NCBI GenBank assembly: GCA_023853785.1
Contig: JAJIRX010000791.1
Span: 1-64,000, forward strand
Source of the DNA: Psilocybe azurescens
Taxonomy: Eukaryota; Basidiomycota; Agaricomycetes; Agaricales; Agrocybaceae
Reading direction: 5' to 3'
Length of the DNA stretch: 64,000 bases
Of the stretch, positions 58,501 to 64,000 are shown in pieces. Below the pieces are notes generated by a model. The model saw nothing but the letters and a program-made list of their open reading frames with translations. It was not told the DNA's origin and made no database searches. Each line of letters begins with the position of its first letter. Position 1 is the first letter of the stretch. Position numbers and translations under genes: made by a program.

Positions 58501-60944
58501 CGACTCCCTCTGAAGACTTCCATTCCATCCGTACTGTGACGGATAACGACTATTCAGATTCTGAAGACGGCGCTGAGACCGAGGACGATACTGAGAGTAT
58601 CAAGGCTTCCCACTTCTCGAGTATACACGACCGCTCTACGAGCTCCTTGGTGCGACCGCCCACATCATCCTCGTACTATGCCCAACCTACACCAAAGGAA
58701 ATTCTATACGAGACAGTTGGCGTTAGTGCGGATTTATATGAGCCCCCGTCGCCTGTGATCGTCGAGGCACCTAAACCAGAGGTCAAAGAAATGTCCATCC
58801 AAACAGACGAATGGAAACCACCAGCACCACCAGCACCGGCGGTCGCTCCTGTTCCAATTCCCGTTGCTGCTGCTGCTCCTGCCCCGAAACCTGCTGGCCT
58901 CTTCCGCGTCGGGTCTGCATCTCATCAGTTCCAATTCATCCCTCCGCCCCCGCCATCTTCTGCCTCAAATGGGACAACCCTTTCCTCCCATGGTCCTGTT
59001 TTCACCCCTCCTTCGCCTGTACCCACTCCCAAGTCCAGCGTATTCCGCGAACCATCTGGCACCCTCGTTCGTCGCGCAACTTCTAATTCGGATCGACGCC
59101 AATCTATAGAATCCCTCATCTCATCGACCAACGGAACGGATGACCTACCCAGCCGATCCCGTGTACCATCGTCGTCGGGCAGCGCACTTCTTACGTCGGT
59201 CGACAAGACCAGACCGCCCGTGATGTCTCTTCCACCGCCGCCCAAACAGCCGCCGCCTCCCAACAGCATGCCCCCGCCCAATTTCATCCCTGAACGGAAG
59301 ATTCTTGCGAGTCTGAATGGATCGCATCATGATGGACCTCCCCCAAGACCGTCTTCGCCTCACTCCTGCGGAGCTTATCCAGCGGGCTACGACTCCTCTC
59401 GGCTCGATACTTGTCCTTCCGGGTAAATATGGCCCGAGATTGCATGGCTCCAGTATGCCGCCGTCACAGGCTAACCTGAGACAACCGCCATCGACGAGCA
59501 GTTTCAGGTCGACATCCGTCGCTGGCATGCACACGCAAGCGTCTATGCCACCCTCGCACACACTGTCGTCGTATAGCGTTAGAGAGCGGGAACGTAACCA
59601 GCGGTCGACGTCGTCTCTTCCCTCTGATCACAGCCTCGCCTCGCCTCGTTCATCCATGTCATCCGACCGACATGTCTACCAGCCTGTGAACGAACCGTCG
59701 ACGCCAAACAAGACAGCTGATATCACCCCTCGGGCGAATAACAACAATGCTATGATGGCCACTGATCCTGCCATCATCCATGCTATCACGCAGACGATGA
59801 TCGGAGAGTTCTTGTACAAGTATACTCGTCGAGCTATCGGGAAAGGGGTTGGAGAGAAGCGCCATAAACGATTCTTTTGGGTGCATCCGTATACCAAGAC
59901 GTTGTATTGGAGCTCAGCGGACCCTGGCTCGTCCAATGTGTCTGAGTCTAGTGCAAAGAGTGGTATGTTGCTTGAGCTTTTTTGTTCGGATGGTTCTTTT
60001 CTGACGAATTTCTTCTCAGCTTATATCGACGGAGTCCGGTCAGTGCTTGATCCTAATCCTATGCCTCCTGGTCTCTATCAGTATAGTGTTATTGTATCAA
60101 CACCCCAGCGCGAGATGAAGATTACAGCTCCTACGAAAGAACGGCATGACATTTGGTTGAATGTAAGATTCAATTATTATTTTTTGTTGTATTTAATAAA
60201 GACTTCTTTTGATAGGCCTTGAAATATCTTCTCGCCCGCCCCAACAATCCTGCCATAACCTCTCCTGCCAACAACACCCTTCTTCCTCAGCCTCAGACCC
60301 CCGAAAATATTGAACATGGCCGTCGACCTCTTCTCAGCCCGCAGAGCCAGCGTAGTACAAGAAGCGCTGTTGCAGGCGAGACATGGAATTCAACACCTCG
60401 TGGTCAGCGTAGTCGGTCCCAGGTCTCCGTTGGAGGTTCCGTCGGGAAACGTTCTGGCACACCAGCCTTAGAGTATCTGCGCTGGAACGCCCCCGAAAGT
60501 CCATACAGCCCAGACCGATCATTCGTCGACGTCCCTGCTCAAGATCCCGACGAACTTGACTTCGAGCTTCACGACGAGACACTGTCAGATGAGGGCTACG
60601 AAGGGCTGGAGAACGTGCGAGCATGCTGTGATGGCCGACATACCGTCGGAGCTTCGGGAAAGATCCATCATCATCATCATCATCACAATCATCAGCTGCA
60701 AAACCAGGGGACGATTACAAGTCGGAAGAGCACAGACAACCAGCACTTGGATGTGAACCCACATCTGCAGGATCAGGCCCGCCCGTCGTCGCCTGCGTGG
60801 TCTTTCCGTTCGCGGACGGGCAGCACACAGTCACATGAAGCTGGAGGAGGAGGAGGCATCTTCGGATGGGGACGAAGAGACGATGGCAAAATTCGCTTCG
60901 GATCGAGGCGGTCGACAAAATCATCCGTTCCTGTACAGGACTAA
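55597..60944 (+). CDS. Num1/ApsA-like cortical anchor with C-terminal PH domain
   Basis: A long protein, about 1,650-1,700 residues. The start (MASSGAPDLPPMPDFYQQM) leads to MKFQLQNLLDSKEKQLQQAG and VLAQQMELEERIRQLQELEA, the coiled-coil region, with more coils to about 57060. A disordered middle follows with GNRGGRGRGRGRGRGGI and a series of QTE-type repeats (GCQTEF, MATQSDPEPEP, ALQTEPEPAP, ALQTEPEPVV, MSIQTDEW; 57890-58815). The C-terminal Mcp5/Num1-type PH domain reads AIIHAITQTMIGEFLYKYTR, RHKRFFWVHPYTKTLYWSS, YIDGVRSVLDPNPMPPGLYQ and ERHDIWLNALKYLL (59762-60235). Such proteins bind the plasma membrane and capture dynein for nuclear or spindle positioning. Missing bases in runs at 56967-56970, 57698-57701 and 57810-57811, a shift near 59361 and one before 55676 split the frame; exact joins there are uncertain. 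Confidence 0.85.
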
Positions 60945-63713
60945 TTCAACCACCACCACCATACACCATACACCACCATATAGCTCTGATAAACTCGTTT
61001 TAGTATCCTCTTTTGCAGTGATTTGGTTCGTCTGCATTTTATTCCCTCCGCTTTATCAGCTATCGTCATTTTTTCTCAGTAAATACCAATATGCCATTAT
61101 CGATCCCCTTTTCTGTTCTCGGCACTTCTTTTATGCTTTTTATGTTTGATTCCAACTAGTTGCGATTGTTCCTCGATTACTTTAGCTTTTGTATTGTTTG
61201 GACGATTCGATTACATATCTACACTCTTTCATCTTTTTTCCTTTCTTCCATTACCAAGGTACGCCTACGATTCCATGTTTGAAGCTTGATTCTTTCTTTT
61301 TTTTTCTTCATGTCGTTTCTCTTTTTGTCTACGCAGATTATTTTGTGCCATTAAATACACAAACAATACCACTCCTTTGCCTAATTCTCGTATACCCATT
61401 CACTTTGTGTGTTTCTTTCTTCAGATCGTCCGTGGCATGAGGTAATAACAGCTTTTAGAACATAACATCGAAGAGAATAGGTATATGAATACACTCAAAT
61501 CAAAGTTTGCGACAGTCAGATAAAGATAGCAGAAAGGTACCGATACTTTGGGGAGATAATCAGAAACAAAACAAAAAATGATACATGACGAGCGCTGGAA
61601 GGCTCGGAAACTGGGAATCAGGAGGAGAGGTTGGGGAAGGCGGAGGGGAGTTTTATAGTAACTAGTACATAACTACATGTAACTAACGCAGATGAGAGAA
61701 ACTTGAGGAGAGAAAATGGAAGAGAGAACGAACGAAACGGTCACAGACGGTATTTTGGGGTGGTATCAAGAAGAACTGACAAAAAAAGCCAAAGACAGAG
61801 AGAGAGAGATGATGCTGATGCGTAGAAAGAAAAAATCCAAGGGGGGGTCAGTCCAGTAACTGAATACTGAAAATATGCAGTGAATGCAAGCAGGCAGGGC
61901 GACGAGAAGAGGAGAGGAGAGGAGAGAAATACGTTTTTGAAGGGAATGTTAATCTGTTGATGTTTGTGGCGATGCTGACTTGGGATGCTAGACAGTGCAT
62001 TGATGCGTGTTTTGTCGACATATATGACGGCGATTCGCCAAAGAGAGGATCCTAAGTCTCAGTCTGATAGAGGAAGAGAAGGCATGGGTTTGATGGAGAG
62101 GCATAGGTTGTAGAGATGCATTGTATAAGATGTCATGCGATTGCAAAGAAAGGAGTTGCTGGCAGAACCATAGAGCTGGGGCTGGAATAGGAAGAGGAGT
62201 TCGGAAAGTGAAACGTACGGCTCTAGGGCCCAAGAAAAAGAAAAAGAAAAAGGGTATATCCTTCGTACGCACAATTGATCAACTGTCATGCATGTCGGAT
62301 TTCTGATGATGTGGAGAAAATGGGCATGGGGTGGGTGGATTGCCTGGGGTGAGTTTCGAATGGGATGATGAGTTCCAGTGAAATATAGGTGCGGTGATGA
62401 TAATTCTGTCGTGCTTGAGATATGCACAGAAGAACGGGCACGAACACGAACACGAAATGCTGCAGGCACGGTGAATGTGGTCGTGTGACGGCCTAAGGCA
62501 AGGGATAGAGCGCGAGTAGAAGCAGGAGCAGGAGCAGGGGTTCAGGGGTTCCACTCTGGAGAAACCCGTATAATGAAAAACCACCGCCACTGATGTCCGA
62601 AGTCTCGTCCTGTCTGTTATTCATAGAGCTGCTGTCCATGCGGTGTGCCTGCCTTTGAGTGACAGCTATGCGCCCAAGCAACCCGCGAGTGTGCCCGTGG
62701 ACATGAGCGTGAGCGTGGGTGTGGGTGCTGAGTCGCGAGTGCTGAATGCTGGGGTATGAATGTGTGTGTGAAAACCATAAATGCACCATGACCGTTGATC
62801 GTTGACAGTTTCGTTTGGCTGGCAATTCCCGCCCTCTGCTTCCCGCGTCTCGTGCATCCTCTTCATTTATCCACACGCGGTCCGAGAAAAAAGCACCCAG
62901 GATCCAAATCGACTCTCGAAGCGAAAGGAAGACGTCCGACGTGAGCATGTTGGTAGGTCAATCGGTCGGTTGACACAACTACAATTGCAACTGCAACTGC
63001 AGCCGCCTCGGTTCCACAGGGAAATTTCAAAAACCACATGCATGGCCAAGCAAGCCCAAGGTCCTCCGGAAGTCCGCACACAGCACAATAGCCCACACCC
63101 AGCAGCCACCAGCGTGGAGTCCCAAAGCAGCTGACACGCCTGCCTGCCTCGCTCGCAGCACTCGCAGCAGGAAGACCCGCACCAGCACCAGCGAAATACC
63201 CACACCCACACCAAGAACCATGAACTTGCCTGCGCCTGCGCCACATACGCATGCATGCAAGGCCCCTTTCCTTTGCCCTCCTCGAATACAATACAAGCCC
63301 AAGCCCAAGCCCCAGATCCCAGATCCCAAAAATAGAAAAAAAGTGTGGAGAGATGGAAGGAGAGATAGGATAGGATAGGTGGGTTGGGTGGGTAAGAGGA
63401 TGGAAGGAAGGAAGAATGGCGTCGAAGCAAAAGACCTCGGCGAAAGAAACGTAAAGAAAAGAGAGAGAAAGAAAGAGATAGAGGTAGAAGAAAGAGATTG
63501 TCGAAGAAAATGTGAAGAAATGTGATTGTAACCCCAACCACCTTTCTTCTTCGAGGACGATGTGATATGATATCCAACTGGCAAAAAAAATAAAATGTAA
63601 AATGTTTGGTGTTTGATGTTTTAGAGTTCGATGTACGCGCAACGTATGTCGGCCACGGCATAGGTGTCGTCGGTTGATGCGATAAGTCTATGTTGGGGTC
63701 AAAATCACACAAT
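60945..63713. other. long intergenic region, simple-sequence rich
   Basis: After the Num1-like stop comes a pyrimidine-rich 3' region (60960-61440), then purine tracts such as GAGAGGAGAGGAGAGAAAT (61911-61929). Three overlapping minus frames of up to 280 codons at 62863-63712 come from low stop density and give improbable Phe/Leu/Ser/Cys-rich proteins; I reject them. The part nearest 63713 is probably the 3' UTR of the partial gene. The long length may hide UTRs, but no RNA gene was recognised. Confidence 0.45.
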
Positions 63714-64000
63714 CTACGGCGACACTGGCAGCTTGATAGGCCTCAAGAACGTAGTCACCGTCGCAGTCGGCTGAGGCTTAACGCCATTGCCATGAACATT
63801 CGGAGGCGCAGATGCCGGAGGCGGGTTCGGCCCGCCGCTGCCATTGGTGTCAGCCGTCGTCGTCGTCGTCGTCGGCCCATTCGCTTTGGCGCCTTTGACG
63901 CCACCCGTCTGATGAGCCTGGAACAACCCAGCCAGCCCCAAGCTCGAGCTCGCGCACCACGAGTTGCGCGCGCCCTTCCTCCCTCCTCCTCCTCCTCCGC
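63714..64000 (-). CDS. C-terminal end of a gene running off the window (partial)
   Basis: The minus frame is open to the window edge, reading GGGGGRKGARNSWCASSSLG, then LAGLFQAHQTGGVKGAKANG, a threonine run, GSGGPNPPPASAPPNVHGNG and the end TVTTFLRPIKLPVSP before the stop at 63714. Low-complexity Thr/Pro/Gly composition means little can be said about function. The amino acids before this lie outside the window. It could be the disordered tail of a larger protein. Confidence 0.5.
   Translation of the reverse strand, partial: GGGGGGRKGARNSWCASSSLGLAGLFQAHQTGGVKGAKANGPTTTTTTADTNGSGGPNPPPASAPPNVHGNGVKPQPTATVTTFLRPIKLPVSP

Noticed and set aside
62863..63712. Three overlapping minus-strand frames of 185-281 codons
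   Set aside because: All three phases are open over the same bases, with Phe/Ser/Leu/Trp/Cys-rich translations and no motif. This is low stop density, not coding.

Overview
This window is nuclear DNA from a filamentous basidiomycete, most likely an Agaricomycete. Genes are broken by many short introns (about 45-70 bp, GT...AG). The recognisable families are fungal or mushroom-typical: short tyrosinase, M35 peptidyl-Lys metalloendopeptidase, DUF6533 membrane protein, DUF2855 protein, expanded NACHT/STAND proteins, a Num1/ApsA cortical anchor and a TAF13 histone-fold subunit. There is no CRISPR, operon or bacterial signal.

Layout. 1-9.0 kb is gene-poor, AT-rich repeat land. It holds a ~4.5 kb decayed DNA element with inverted ends and sub-terminal AGTCCACTGGA repeats (2387-6918), two hAT-like MITEs with exact 8-bp target duplications, and a perfect 46-bp palindrome. 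9.1-10.4 kb: secreted tyrosinase (-). 12-13.2 kb: NACHT pseudogene (+). 15.4-17.1 kb: protoporphyrinogen oxidase (-). 17.3-18.2 kb: F-box-like remnant (+). 18.3-19.8 kb: Old Yellow Enzyme (+). 19.9-24.9 kb: a block of STAND-related genes (-). 25.4-26.3 kb: TAF13 with a Q-rich extension (+). 27-28.1 kb: cyclophilin-E-like RRM protein (-). 29.2-30.8 kb: DUF6533 membrane protein (+). 32.0-33.4 kb: Zn2Cys6 regulator (-). 34.3-36.0 and 40.8-42.5 kb: two glutamine-synthetase-fold paralogues (+) around a PhzF-family gene (-) and a TIR element. 42.8-43.3 kb: small secreted protein (-). 44.1-45.5 kb: DUF2855 (+). 45.9-46.6 kb: coiled-coil protein (-). 47.6-48.3 kb: secreted repeat protein (+). 48.5-52.1 kb: a tandemly duplicated, decayed secreted-gene segment. 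52.4-53.7 kb: M35 metalloendopeptidase (-). 55.6-60.9 kb: Num1/ApsA-like protein (+). After 63.7 kb: the 3' end of a gene leaving the window (-).

Two points matter most to a reader. First, many conserved genes carry single-base length changes in homopolymer runs, usually one base missing. I count about 19 in 12 genes, while five other multi-exon genes and the repeat-protein gene are clean. This looks like sequencing or assembly indels, so split reading frames should not be taken as pseudogenes without raw reads. Second, the best candidate for something undescribed is the 218-residue secreted protein at 47607-48311. It has a signal peptide and three copies of a cationic amphipathic module sharing FGSFFKK, separated by acidic linkers, an architecture like peptide-precursor proteins.

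The housekeeping genes (HEM14, TAF13, RRM, Num1) sit beside accessory genes (secreted enzymes, STAND receptors, GS-like/PhzF metabolic genes). I see no single biosynthetic cluster that ties the window together.
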